From positions 12,596,460 through 12,660,459 of the forward strand of contig NC_064047.1 of NCBI RefSeq assembly GCF_932526225.1: 64,000 nt of DNA, read 5' to 3'. Origin of the DNA: Nematostella vectensis (lineage: Eukaryota; Cnidaria; Anthozoa; Actiniaria; Edwardsiidae). The position numbers were made by a program, and so were the translations under genes. Under the pieces are notes generated by a model that made no database searches, had not been told where the DNA came from, and saw only the letters and a list, made by a program, of their open reading frames with translations. Below are positions 46,252 through 58,891 of this stretch, piece by piece (the stretch's first letter is position 1; the number at the start of each line of letters is the position of its first letter).

Positions 46252-47095
46252 ATACAGCTTTGAATGCCTGTAAAGTGACAATAGACATAAAGACGTGTAA
46301 ATATTTGTTAGTTGGTACTGTGTCATGAAATTAATCTATTTTTGAATAACGCTTCACCATCTTGTGATGTGACCCGCGGTGCATCTTGGGTAGCATGTAA
46401 ATCACAAAATATCACATGCTGTGAAAACCCGCTAGCAAGGGTTACGGCACACGTTACTTTAGTCCAACCTTATTTAAAAACGTGTACATCTCGAGTATAT
46501 ATACCCGAATATTATAACACAAATGCAAATTGTTAATTTTAATAATTATTCCTATAAGCTGTTAGAAACAATATGTCGTTTGGTCTAGATAACCACGTAC
46601 AAGTTGTGTGTGTGTTTTTTACTTCTTTTTTAAAAATTAAGAACGATGCCTAACACGTGTGTCTTTGCGTAGAGGGAAGGGGAAGGGACTCCGATATTAG
46701 CAAGGTACAAGGTGAGGAAAAGCAATCAGAATTTATTAGATAACTCCTGGGGCTAAATAAATATCGAAGCTCAAATGCGTGCCTGGGGGAGGCTGGTTGA
46801 CTCCCTTTGCGAACTCAAGCAAAATGCAGAGCATTGAAATATTGGGGGTTCTAAGAAATTTAGACCGTACCGGAAAAAAAGAATTTTAAAAACACAAAAT
46901 TAAATATATTTAAGGTATGGTAAACCACACCCGACGCAGAAATACAAAAAAATCTTAAGACAGAGTCTGACATATATAGAACAACAAGTTAAATGAAATT
47001 AATAACTATGAATAGAAAGACCCTCGACATAAAACCAAATTGAGAACATTAAGGAAAGTTAAAATCACAGAATTGCGTTCACAAAGTTTATGCCC
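46252..47095. other. 3' flank of TRIM-TLDc
   Basis: AT-rich, with no gene seen. AATAAA words occur (for example in CTAAATAAATATCG near 46755) and one may serve as the polyadenylation signal. Confidence 0.4.
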
Positions 47096-47267
47096 AGTGC
47101 ACACCATTGACATATCGACATTACGACATGGGCGCGCGCACTCTTATCTTCGACATAACGACATAAGATTAAAAAAACATGTTTTTTCTTTTATGTCCTG
47201 ATGTCCATGTTGTTATGACGGGCTAAACATAGTGCTCGCGCCCATGTCGTTATGTTGCTAGTGTGCA
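47096..47267. mobile_element. Small foldback MITE
   Basis: TGCACACC ... ACGACATGGGCGCGCGCAC near 47098-47145 pairs with GTGCTCGCGCCCATGTCGT ... AGTGTGCA near 47232-47267. The centre is itself palindromic (AAAAAACATGTTTTTT). No coding capacity. Confidence 0.75.
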
Positions 47268-47317
47268 TTATTAAGCAACCACAAACTAGCTATGAAAACA
47301 GGACGACACAAAACCCC

Positions 47318-47614
47318 TGAACGAAAAACGTGCCCAATATGCTTGGTCAAAGTCGAGGACGAGGAACAACACTGATAAAATGCCCGGCATATAATGAATT
47401 AAAGGAACGAATAAATGTATGGGTTTTTTTAATTCGCAACAAAACAGATTTGAAAGCGATTGCTCAGTTTGAACCAGGAGAGCGCGACAAAAGAAATAGC
47501 TCAATTTTTTTGGGAAGCAACAAAAATGAGGGTAAGTGCGTTATAATTAGATCTATAATGACATCGCTACAAAGTAACATGATGCAAAACATCAGGGATA
47601 GGAGAACGACTTGA
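47318..47614 (+). mobile_element. LINE 3' end, C-terminal CCHC-like motif
   Basis: The plus strand reads CPICLVKVEDEEQH, then after a frameshift near 47370 KCPAYNELKERINVWVFLIR. This is the cysteine/histidine tail (C-x2-C ... H-x4-C) found at the end of many non-LTR reverse transcriptases. The frame ends at 47612-47614. Confidence 0.7.
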
Positions 47615-47711
47615 ATACCTGCTGTCTTTTTTAATATGAATGTATTCGGCAAAACCCGTGAATCAAAGATCAAAAGGTGCCAAAAAAATTATTGAATTGG
47701 ATCAGCATGAC

Positions 47712-47738
47712 GGGGGGGGGGGGGGGGGGGGGGGGGGT
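47712..47738. repeat. Poly-G tract of about 27 nt
   Basis: The longest G run in the window, 140 bp before the 51-bp satellite. Confidence 0.95.
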
Positions 47739-47880
47739 CTGTTCGCTTCTATCGTGTTCGATATGTGACTGCTTTAAAGAGTAGCAATATTTGTAAACTT
47801 GCAATGCAACGGTGTTTTCGCGTTTTCTGTAAGCGTATATAAATTCGTGGATGAATAAAGTTGCATATCTGTACCCTGTT

Positions 47881-50685
47881 GTTGTGGTGGAGTGGCCTCT
47901 CTATAAAATTATACCACTTGTGAGGGTGGTTGTTGTGGTGGAGTGGCCTCTCTATAAAATTATACCACTTGTGAGGGTGGTTGTTGTGGTGGATTGGCCT
48001 CTCTATAAAATTATACCACTTGTGAGGGTGGTTGTTGTGGTGGAGTGGCCTCTCTATAAAATTATACCACTTGTGAGGGTGGTTGTTGTGGTGGAGTGGC
48101 CTCTCTATAAAATTATACCACTTGTGAGGGTGGTTGTTGTGGTGGAGTAGCCTCTCTATAAAATTATACCACTTGTGAGGGTGGTTGTTGTGGTGGAGTA
48201 GCCTCTCTGTAAAATTATACCACTTGTGAGGGTGGTTGTTGTGGTGGAGTAGCCTCTCTATAAAATTATACCACTTGTGAGGGTGGTTGTTGTGGTGGAG
48301 TGGCCTCTCTATAAAATTATACCACTTGTGAGGGTGGTTGTTGTGGTGGAGTGGCCTCTCTATAAAATTATACCACTTGTGAGGGTGGTTGTTGTGGTGG
48401 AGTAGCCTCTCTGTAAAATTATACCACTTGTGAGGGTGGTTGTTGTGGTGGAGTAGCCTCTCTATAAAATTATACCACTTGTGAGGGTGGTTGTTGTGGT
48501 GGAGTGGCCTCTCTATAAAATTATACCACTTGTGAGGGTGGTTGTTGTGGTGGAGTAGCCTCTCTGTAAAATTATACCACTTGTGAGGGTGGTTGTTGTG
48601 GTGGAGTAGCCTCTCTATAAAATTATACCACTTGTGAGGGTGGTTGTTGTGGTGGAGTGGCCTCTCTATAAAATTATACCACTTGTGAGGGTGGTTGTTG
48701 TGGTGGAGTGGCCTCTCTATAAAATTATACCACTTGTGAGGGTGGTTGTTGTGGTGGAGTGGCCTCTCTATAAAATTATACCACTTGTGAGGGTGGTTGT
48801 TGTGGTGGAGTGGCCTCTCTATAAAATTATACCACTTGTGAGGGTGGTTGTTGTGGTGGAGTAGCCTCTCTATAAAATTATACCACTTGTGAGGGTGGTT
48901 GTTGTGGTGGAGTGGCCTCTCTATAAAATTATACCACTTGTGAGGGTGGTTGTTGTGGTGGAGTAGCCTCTCTGTAAAATTATACCACTTGTGAGGGTTG
49001 TTGTTGTGGTGGAGTAGCCTCTCTATAAAATTATACCACTTGTGAGGGTGGTTGTTGTGGTGGAGTGGCCTCTCTATAAAATTATACCACTTGTGAGGGT
49101 GGTTGTTGTGGTGGAGTGGCCTCTCTATAAAATTATACCACTTGTGAGGGTGGTTGTTGTGGTGGAGTAGCCTCTCTGTATAATTATACCACTTGTGAGG
49201 GTGGTTGTTGTGGTGGAGTAGCCTCTCTATAAAATTATACCACTTGTGAGGGTGGTTGTTGTGGTGGAGTGGCCTCTCTATAAAATTATACCACTTGTGA
49301 GGGTGGTTGTTGTGGTGGAGTAGCCTCTCTGTAAAATTATACCACTTGTGAGGGTGGTTGTTGTGGTGGAGTAGCCTCTCTATAAAATTATACCACTTGT
49401 GAGGGTGGTTGTTGTGGTGGAGTGGCCTCTCTATAAAATTATACCACTTGTGAGGGTGGTTGTTGTGGTGGAGTGGCCTCTCTATAAAATTATACCACTT
49501 GTGAGGGTGGTTGTTGTGGTGGAGTTGCCTCTCTATAAAATTATACCACTTGTGAGGGTGGTTGTTGTGGTGGAGTGGCCTCTCTATAAAATTATACCAC
49601 TTGTGAGGGTGGTTGTTGTGGTGGAGTGGCCTCTCTATAAAATTATACCACTTGTGAGGGTGGTTGTTGTGGTGGAGTGGCCTCTCTATAAAATTATACC
49701 ACTTGTGAGGGTGGTTGTTGTGGTGGAGTAGCCTCTCTATAAAATTATACCACTTGTGAGGGTGGTTGTTGTGGTGGAGTAGCCTCTCTATAAAATTATA
49801 CCACTTGTGAGGGTGGTTGTTGTGGTGGAGTGGCCTCTCTATAAAATTATACCACTTGTGAGGGTGGTTGTTGTGGTGGAGTAGCCTCTCTATAAAATTA
49901 TACCACTTGTGAGGGTGGTTGTTGTGGTGGAGTGGCCTCTCTATAAAATTATACCACTTGTGAGGGTGGTTGTTGTGGTGGAGTAGCCTCTCTATAAAAT
50001 TATACCACTTGTGAGGGTGGTTGTTGTGGTGGAGTAGCCTCTCTATAAAATTATACCACTTGTGAGGGTGGTTGTTGTGGTGGAGTGGCCTCTCTATAAA
50101 ATTATACCACTTGTGAGGGTGGTTGTTGTGGTGGAGTGGCCTCTCTATAAAATTATACCACTTGTGAGGGTGGTTGTTGTGGTGGAGTGGCCTCTCTATA
50201 AAATTATACCACTTGTGAGGCTGGTTGTTGTGGTGGAGTGGCCTCTCTATAAAATTATACCACTTGTGAGGGTGGTTGTTGTGGTGGAGTGGCCTCTCTA
50301 TAAAATTATACCACTTGTGAGGGTGGTTGTTGTGGTGGAGTGGCCTCTCTATAAAATTATACCACTTGTGAGGGTGGATGTTGTGGTGGAGTGGCCTCTC
50401 TATAAAATTATACCACTTGTGAGGGTGGTTGTTGTGGTGGAGTGGCCTCTCTATAAAATTATACCACTTGTGAGGGTGGTTGTTGTGGTGGAGTGGCCTC
50501 TCTATAAAATTATACCACTTGTGAGGGTGGTTGTTGTGGTGGAGTGGCCTCTCTATAAAATTATACCACTTGTGAGGGTGGTTGTTGTGGTGGAGTGGCC
50601 TCTATAAAATTATACCACTTGTGAGGCTGGTTGTTGTGGTGGAGTGGCCTCTCTATAAAATTATACCACTTGTGAGGCTGGTTAA
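47881..50685. repeat. 51-bp satellite, 55 copies with higher-order pattern
   Basis: Unit GTTGTGGTGGAGTGGCCTCT + CTATAAAATTATACCACTTG + TGAGGGTGGTT. Starts run from 47881 to 50633, which is 54 periods minus a 2-bp deletion in the next-to-last unit. Two variant sites (TGGCC/TAGCC and CTATAAA/CTGTAAA) fall in a non-random order. The plus frame reads VVVVEWPLYKIIPLVRV per unit, but every TAGCC unit is a stop in that frame, so no single protein is encoded. Confidence 0.97.
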
Positions 50686-50914
50686 GCGGCAATGCCACCA
50701 GCTTACTTCCGGTAGATTACGTAACTATCTCCAATCATTTGTAATGGTACGCGAAAAATATTACAAAATTGTAAAAGCAGTGTGCCTATTAGAAGTTTCT
50801 TTGAGGAGGTGACTGATAATTTAGAGCGGATGGTCTGTTAAATAGCGCGGATTCTAATAGATTCTTTCGTCTTTTGCCGGTTGAGGTTTCCGTCTGCCAA
50901 CAGTGAGCTGGTGG

Positions 50915-52848
50915 CAATGCTGCTTTAACTAGACGACTATTCCATGGGTATAGAATTATCGGCTATCGCTTTTTTGGGGCAGTGAAATTTTCCAATGTTG
51001 CTTTAACTAGACGACTATTCCAGGGGTATAGAATTATCGGCTATCGCTTTTTTGGGGCAGAGAAATTTTCCAATGCTGCTTTAACTAGACGACTATTCCA
51101 GGGGTATAGAATTATCGGCTATCGCTTTTTTGGGGCAGTGAAATTTTCCAATGTTGCTTTAACTAGACGACTATTCCAGGGGTATAGAATTATCGGCTAT
51201 CGCTTTTTTTGGGCAGTGAAATTTTCCAATGCTGCTTTAACTAGACGAGTATTCCAGGGGTATAGAATTATCGCTTATCGCTTTTTGGGGCAGTGAAATT
51301 TTACGATGCTGCTTTAACTAGACAAGTATTCCAGGGGTATAGAATTATCGGTTATGGCTTTTTGGGGCAGTGAAATTTTCCAATGCTGCTTTTAACTAGA
51401 CGACTATTCCAGGGGTATAGAATTATCGGTTATCGCTTTTTGGGGCATTGAAATTTTCCAATGCTGCTTTAAGTAGACGAGTATTCCAGAGGTATAGAAT
51501 TATCGGTTATCGATTTTTGGGGCAGTGAAATTTTTTGATGCTGCTTTAACTAGACGAGTATTCCAGGGGTATAGGATTATCGTCTATCGTTTTTTGGGGG
51601 CAGTGAAATTTTCCAATGCTGCTTTAACTAGACGAGTATTCCAGGGGTATAGAATTATCGGCTATCGCTTTTTGGGGCAGTGAAATTTTCCAATGCTGCT
51701 TTTAACTAGACGACTATTCCAGGGGTATAGAATTATCGGCTATCGCTTTTTGGGGCAGTGAAATTTTCCAATGCTGCTTTAACTAGACGAGTATTCCAGG
51801 GGTATATAATTATCGGTTATCGCTTTTTGGGGCATTGAAATTTTCCATTTCTGCTTTTAACTAGGCTAGTATTCCAGGGGTATAGAATTATCGGCTATCG
51901 CTTTTTGGGGCAGTGAAATTTTCCAATGCTGCTTTAACTAGACGACTATTCCAGGGGTATAGATTTATCGGCTATCGCTTTTTGGGGCAGTGAAATTTTC
52001 CATTGCTGCTTTAACTAGACGAGTATTCCAGGGATATATAATTATCGGTTATCGCTTTTTGGGGCAGTGAAATTTTCCAATGCTGCTTTAACTAGACGAG
52101 TATTCCAGGGGTATAGAATTATCGGCTATCGCTTTTTGGGGCAGTGAAATTTTCCAATGCTTCTTTAACTAGACGACTATTCCAGGGGTTTAGAATTATC
52201 GGTTATGGCTTTTTGGGGCAGTGAAATTTTCCAATGCTGTTTCAACTAGACGACTATTCCAGGGGTATAGAATTATCGGTTATCGCTTTTTGAGGCATTG
52301 AAATTTTCGAATGCTGCTTTAACTAGACGAGTATTCCAGGGGTATAGAATTATCGGCTCTCGCCTTTTTGGGTCAGTGAAATTTTCCAATGCTGCTTTAA
52401 CTAGACGAGTATTCCAGGGGTATAGAATTATCGGCTATCGCTTTTTTGGGCAGTGAAATTTTCCAATGCTGCTTTAACTAGACGACTATTCCAGGGGTAT
52501 AGATTTATCGGCTATCGCTTTTTGGGGCAGTGAAATTTTCCAATGCTGCTTTACCTAGACGACTATTCCAGGGGTATAGAATTATCGGCTATCGCTTTTT
52601 GGGGCAGTGAAATTTCCCAATGCTGCTTTAACTAGACAAGTATTCCAGGGGTATGGAATTATCGGATATCGCTTTTTGGGGCAGTGAAATTTTCCAATGC
52701 TGCTTTAACTAGACGAGTATTCCAGTGGAATAGAATTATCGGTTATCGCTTTTTGGAGCAGTGAAATTTTCCAATGCTGCTTTAACTAGACGAGTATTCC
52801 AGGGGTACAGAATTATCGGCTATCGCTTTTTGGGGCAGTGAAATTTTC
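50915..52848. repeat. 77/78-bp satellite, about 25 copies
   Basis: Unit CAATGCTGCTTTAACTAGAC + GACTATTCCAGGGGTATAGA + ATTATCGGCTATCGCTTTTT + GGGGCAGTGAAATTTTC. The first units are 78 bp and later ones are mostly 77 bp through loss of one T. Copies are more diverged than in the two other large arrays. Confidence 0.95.
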
Positions 52849-54123
52849 CTGGAGCTCTGCCATCCCATGCACCCTCTGTTGTGGTATTACTTCATGCGCG
52901 AATGTTTATTCGGCTGAAATCTTTACCGTTTTTTTTTTTGTCAGAATGGCTTTGTTTTCTGAAAATTTTGCTCTTGCTTTTCCTATTGTTGTTGGTATTT
53001 GTCAACCCCCCCCCCCCCCCACTATAAATATAAAAAAGTCTATCCCTTAACATAATATAATCACACATTTGCATTTTTCTAGAATAACCCGGTCATGCCT
53101 ATCGTAAATAGGGACATTCTCTATAAATCACGACAAGTGTCCCAGTTTTGTAAATGATACTAATACTCAGACAATTTAATTCACTGTTTATCGAACCTGG
53201 CTAATATTTCTCCTACCTCATATCTTTAAACCCTAAGCATTTAAATACATCTTCCAGTGACTTTAAACATTAAACAATACAACACACGCACATGAATATT
53301 GGCCCTTCTTATCGCGCTGTTTTTGACACGAATGACTTACCCTTAAAAGGTGCTCCATTTTTCTCGACTTGTCATCCGTGCTAAGAAATGTAAAACTTGA
53401 TCCAATTCGGTGGACATCCGCGATAGATAGATATTTTAAAATTGAAATATCTTAAAAATGGCTTTGACCAACCATAATATGCTATCACATTGTATTAAAA
53501 ATATAATTGTTTCCTTTGTTGATGACATTTATTATTTTATTCACATAAGTGCAAAGTAAACAACAATATCTATTTATGCTATTATATGTAACACCCGCCC
53601 CTACATACTCTGCCAAAAAAATAATTGGCGTCCCGACAATATCAGTTACAATATCATTAACAATACTTATAACATGGTAACTATCGCGAACAGAGGAGCT
53701 AATTTCCTCAGCTATGCATAATACAGCTTGATAAAGAGTGGTCAGTTCTTACAAAAGCTCAGCACACCGTCTTTGATAAACTTGATAAAGTTAATATCGC
53801 GACTTTAAAAAGACAATACGTCTCTGGAAAAAAAATGTTCTGAACTAACAAACATAAAGTTCTTGCTGGCTGTTCCGTAACCTATTTCACCCTCCTATTC
53901 GCCTTGGGTTTCTTTCGTTTGTTGCTTACGCCACCCTCAACATTAATGCTTGTAACACTTGAGAAATAATGATAACAACTGTTATTTCCTTGCAATCTCT
54001 TCCGTTACTTTCAACCGTTGCTTTCATCCGTTACTTTTATCTTGCAAAAGAACTTCAGGAAGTGTTGCTCCCAGTTTTATTTGACGAGTTAGTATACAAA
54101 TGGTGCACTGTGGTAGTAGTGCG
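52849..54123. other. Intergenic DNA between satellite and Gypsy element
   Basis: AT-rich, with a poly-C run near 53007-53020. No gene or RNA was recognised. The 3' LTR of the Gypsy element may lie at the right end, but no partner was found. Confidence 0.4.
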
Positions 54124-56690
54124 TTACTCCCCTGAGGGTCTGTAACGCAAAGACCCCTCCATCACCGTTACCAAACCCACCCGCACGCGTACTTGGTACG
54201 GCAGACGACTGCGCGTTGATTCCGCCTTTCCCGTACGGGCAACTTCCTGAATTATATTCAGCATGACCGTACTGCTGTGGTTCAGTACGAGTATAATCAG
54301 GTTGTAATGTGCAGACTCCTGTTCCAACAAGTTAATACTTTGGCTGTCCAACCTCATCGTACGTCAACCTAACCGGAGGATTTTGCTTCCGCTGTGGTCT
54401 CTCGGTTCTATTTCCCTTACTTTAACTCCGACTGTCCTCCTCCTCCTCTTTACTTTATACGATCTTGTCAGGCTTCAAGTCAAAGAGCAGATCAATGGGT
54501 ATCCGTGGTGTTCTGCCAAAAAACAAAAAGTATGGACTATACCCAGTGGCCTCGTGTCTCGTGCAGTTATAGGCGTGGATCATCTTGTTCAGGGATTCGT
54601 CCCAATTCCTTGATTCTGGGAGTATCTTCAGCATCTACAGGAGGGTCCTGTTCATCCTTTCCACCTTGCCATTGCCCATCTGGTGAAAAGGTGTCGTACA
54701 GGATTTGGAAACTCCACTGATCTTGTGTAGTTGGTGAAACAAGTTGTTTTTGAATTCCCTGCCCTCGTGATGAATTCTGGATGGAAACCCGAACCGAGGT
54801 ATTAAATCATCATAGATCTTCTTCGCCACCGTCGGGGCCGACTTGTTTCTTGTTGGGTAGGCCTGTCAGAATCTTGTTAAGTGGTCCACGAAAAGCAAGA
54901 TGTACACATTTCCACGGGAACTTTTCTCTAGATGGAGGAAATCAATGGCAATAATCTCCAAGGGTGCAGCTCTTCATAAACTAGTGGTTTGAATTTTGAT
55001 GGGAGGACCAACTGTCTTCTTGTCTTTGTTTCTCGCCAAAGTGTTCCGTCGCCATGGATATTGAGCCTACTCAGCTCCCTTAAGAGTACGTACTTCGCTG
55101 TCCCAATACTTCCGGTCCTTAGGGGATGGATGCAGTCCTTTCAGCTTGTACTCCATGACTTTCTCGATAACCGGGTCCTCTTGCTGGTGTTTTAGTATCT
55201 CATTTGGCGTCATTTTTTGGAATCGTAGTTGCGTCGTAATTGGTTCCGCGCTTACTTCGCCATACCTTGAGGTGACTGTGTTGACCCACGGACTATTGTT
55301 TTCTCTGTCTTCACCCATAGGCTGCATCGCTGCCATCACACTCGCTCTGTCCATTTCTTCAGTGCAACAGGTCATCTTCCGGCTCTAGTGGTAGTCTAGA
55401 CAGCGTATCTGCGTCGATGTTCATCGTCCCCGGGCGGTACTTGATAGTGAAGTTATAGTCCGCTAACTCCGCTACCCACCGGTGACCTGTTGCGTTAAGC
55501 TTAGCCGTGGTTAACATATAGGTCAATGGGTTGTTGTCTGTGTAGATTGTGAATGAAGGCGCATAGTAAAGGTAGTCTCGAAACTTCTCCGTAATGGCCT
55601 ATTTAAGAGCGAGGAACTTTAGCTTTCCTGCGTGGAGGTGATAGTTCCTCTCTGCGGCCGTTAATGTCCTTAAAGCATATCCCAGAACCCTGAGACCGAA
55701 TGTTTGCTGCTGATAAAGTACGGCGCCGAGACCGTCTTTAGACGCGACAGTATGCAATATGAAAGGCTTCTCTGGAAAGTCTGGAAAGGCCATAACAGGC
55801 GGGGATGCCAGCTGGGAGATCAGAAATTCAAGTTTCTGCTGGTGACACGGAAGCCAGTTAACTGGATGCTTGTTGAATAGCTGGCTTGTGTTCTTACCTG
55901 ACACAGACTTTCTTCTCTGGTACATCTGGTCCTGGACTTCCTCGGGGGGTGACATTAAGTCGTACAGTGATTTGGCATGACGCGGGAAGTCCTTGATATA
56001 CTGTCGATAATATCCAAGGAAACCCGGAATCTTTCTCATCTCGCCCACAGTGGCCGGCCTTTTCTCTTTCAGTGCATTGATAGCTGCTGTGTCCGCCGGA
56101 TCCATACTATAACCACTTGTTGATATGATTTGATATGATTATCCTAATGCTGATATGATTCTCCTAAGTAACTCACCTTCCGCCTAAATAGTTCGCATTT
56201 AGACGGTTTTAGTTGATACCGTGCTCCTTAAGGTTAATTAATACCTGCTTTATATCAGCCAAATGCTGGGAAAATGTCTTTCTATATACCAATACATCGT
56301 CCAGGCATTCTGATTCTATTTCTTGGGATGCCAATAATACTTTCTGTCTCAGATCAAGCAGAATGACAAGAAAATCTTGAGGGGACTCACTAGAGGCTTG
56401 GACGGCTGTTGTCAGCTGTGAATACAGCTCTGTGGCACTTTTAATGTGCCCTCAACATTCTTCTTGTCTGGACTAAATTCAAACCCTGTTTACCCGTTCT
56501 CAAACAAAGACCTGGGTTAACTGCTTTTCTGACAGCTCCCATAATTTCTTTCTCAGTATACCCATTACTTGTGCCGGCTTCAATTTGATGTACTAGACTT
56601 GAAAAGCTGAGGTGATCTTTATTGATCTTTATTGAGCCAATCTGACCGGCAATCTTAAACTCTCTTCGCATAGAAAACTGAGGCTTTGAT
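54124..56690 (-). mobile_element. Ty3/Gypsy retrotransposon with gag joined to RT by internal deletion
   Basis: On the minus strand: a gag fragment (56671-56441, QIEAGTSNGYTEKEIMGAV and LVQTRRMLRAH); the RT catalytic region LDDVLVYRKTF with LKEHGI (about 56315-56190); the RT end and RNase H (56105-55599, FLGYYRQYIKDF, GLGAVLYQQQ, TLTAAERNYHLH); a linker with integrase zinc-binding remnants (55375-55067); the integrase core (54829-54635, [20 protein letters not shown] and [13 protein letters not shown]); and an Env-like or chromatin-end remnant to 54124. Protease and the first half of RT are missing, with gag running straight into RT near 56318. Several stops are present. Confidence 0.87.
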
Positions 56691-58371
56691 TTAACAAATT
56701 CTTCACTGCTTCCAAAATAGCCTGTAATTTATCAACTTCCAATTCCTCCTTGTCCAGGTAATTGGTAATTGCCTGTATTACTTGTAATTAATTTCCCTTC
56801 CGGTCGCCTTTACTGATATAACACACGACACCACACCGACTTGAAGCCAATTAGGCCTTTTTATAACTTTATTGTCTGTATTACACCGTAAAAACTTGAT
56901 CCGGCTATATCAGGGGAAATCGTCGTGCGCGTGTTTGATCGTTCGATTCCTGTACGATTATGAGGGGCTTAGCACTGTTTTGCTCTAGTTTTATCAGGTT
57001 ACAGAGTTAATTAATATATAGATTTAGGCACTGCCTAAAACCGGAGCCAGCATGACTTTTTTTAGCATAAACTTGTGTGGAATCCCCCTTCCCTGCACTT
57101 TCATTATGCATCATGTTCCTCCACCCACAAAAACGGCACAATATGTTAAACATATAAAGATTGCATTTTCTATAAATACTGCAATTATTATTAAAAATTG
57201 TCCTCCTAGGGAATAAAAGTATTTATTGACATTACTAAGGATATCATTAACTAAACTATACTTGATAGACAACTGATACAGCAAAATTAGCAAAATACAT
57301 TTTATGCTTTGATTAACAGGGAAGGCTTTCAGGTGTAAAGGGAGGTCATATTTATTTAAAAAGGAGGATTAATTATAAAAGTTCCTCACAAAAAACTGGG
57401 TGCTATTTTATTCTCTTTAAAATGAAAAACAATAAACAAATACATATCAAATTCCTATACATTAAGTATATCAGCAAATCACACTATCATAGTGGATTTG
57501 AGGTAAAAGTATTCATTCCCCTGTGCGAAATGAAACTGGGATATTCCAAGACTTTCTGTAATATCCTTGAATATCTCACGATATTCATCTTAGAACATCC
57601 TGCGATTTCCTAGGATATTCTACGATCAAGGTGTGAATTTTCACGGTAAATTTGGACCGATATTCCAGGATATTCTAGGATATCTCAAAAGGCATAGACT
57701 TACTTTAAACAGGATTTTCTACGATATTCTGGAATATCCATTTGGATATAATGCGATTGTTTGGAATATGCATGAATGTGACAGGAAATGCGTTGTTTCT
57801 TTTGCAATAAAGTGCGACATTCTTAGGCAATATTGGATTTTCTTGGGTTTTAGTGAATGCATAATCGGATATTATGAGATTTTTCGGAATTTTCTTGGAT
57901 TTTAGTGAATGCATAATCGGATATTATGAGATTTTTCGGAATTGTAGGAAATTTAGGTTATTGTTGTCGACAATAACATTTTATTTTGCGATATATATTT
58001 TATTTTGCGATATATTGTCATTTTGCAGAATATCATACGACTTTCTTGGATATCCGTTAATTTATTACAAGTAGCTAGCAATATTTTCCAGCAAGAAATT
58101 TAATTTTTTATAATACAGAACTAAATTACAATTATCTCAAAATTTAATAACCAATTTTATATCTTTATATATTTGATATCAACTTTATAATTTTCGGATA
58201 CAACGTGAACAGTGCCTTCTATAACGTTATAGAAATCAGCAAAAATCGTTAAAAGACAAAACCAGATTCGACAAAAAGTTGGTATACAACAAAAAGTGCT
58301 AGGCAAGCTAATATATCTCTATGATTAAAAAAAACCTCTAAAGCGAACATTTTACACAAACAATAGAGATT
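56691..58371. other. Intergenic AT-rich DNA with GATATTC-rich patches
   Basis: Between 57535 and 58060 words such as GGATATTC, GAATATCC and CGATATTC recur on both strands. A 50-bp piece (TTTTAGTGAATGCATAATCG + GATATTATGAGATTTTTCGG) is tandemly doubled at 57849-57945. No supported gene. Confidence 0.6.
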
Positions 58372-58891
58372 TCACTTAGCTGTACTGAAGACTTTTTTGG
58401 TTTTCTCTTTTAAGGATTTTTGCTGATTTCTAATCAGCTGGTCCACTTTCTCATCTGTCATCCCATAATTTCCTCTCATTGCACCTGCAAAAACAATGGT
58501 AGTTGCAGTTGAGTAAGTGATACCTTTCTGCATTTCTTACACTGTTGTGACTCACCATAAATCATCTGCAGCTTGTTGCTGTCCAGGACATCCCTGGACC
58601 TCCCCTTCCCCTTCAGAGTACACCGCATGAGTTCTTCTTCGGTGAAGAGGTCTGAGAGGAGCCTTTTCACCCCTTCCAGGGGCTTTAAGAGGTACTTAAT
58701 TTTCTGCTTTTGTTGTGACTGTAAAGAATAAATTGAACAATTAATTGAAAACAGCTAAAATCGGTGTATAAGCAATCAGGCATGTATATAGTCTATAGGA
58801 GTTCTCTGTTCCGATTATATTGTTTGTTTGATGTTTTATCGAAACGTACCACTGGACTGGGTTGATCCTCTACAGGAACATCTTTGTTAAC
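58372..58891 (-). CDS. BEN protein exons 6-8: BEN domain
   Basis: 58891-58850 (42 nt, VNKDVPVEDQPSPV), 58718-58556 (163 nt, SQQKQKIKYLLKPLEG ... LLSDLFTEEELMRCTLKGKG ... DVLDSNKLQMIYG) and 58484-58372 (AMRGNYGMTDEKVDQLIRNQ ... VFSTAK, stop). L..LF..EEL..C.L.GKG and LDS.KL..I are the conserved BEN features. Donors and acceptors are canonical and the stop TGA is at 58374-58372. Confidence 0.87.

Noticed and set aside
47851..50812. VVVVEWPLYKIIPLVRV repeat proteins
   Set aside because: By-products of the 51-bp satellite; each TAGCC unit gives a stop in this frame and no start or splice context was found.
50982..51296. 104-codon ORF in the 77/78-bp satellite
   Set aside because: Open only because the first units are 78 bp, a multiple of three; it closes when units become 77 bp.
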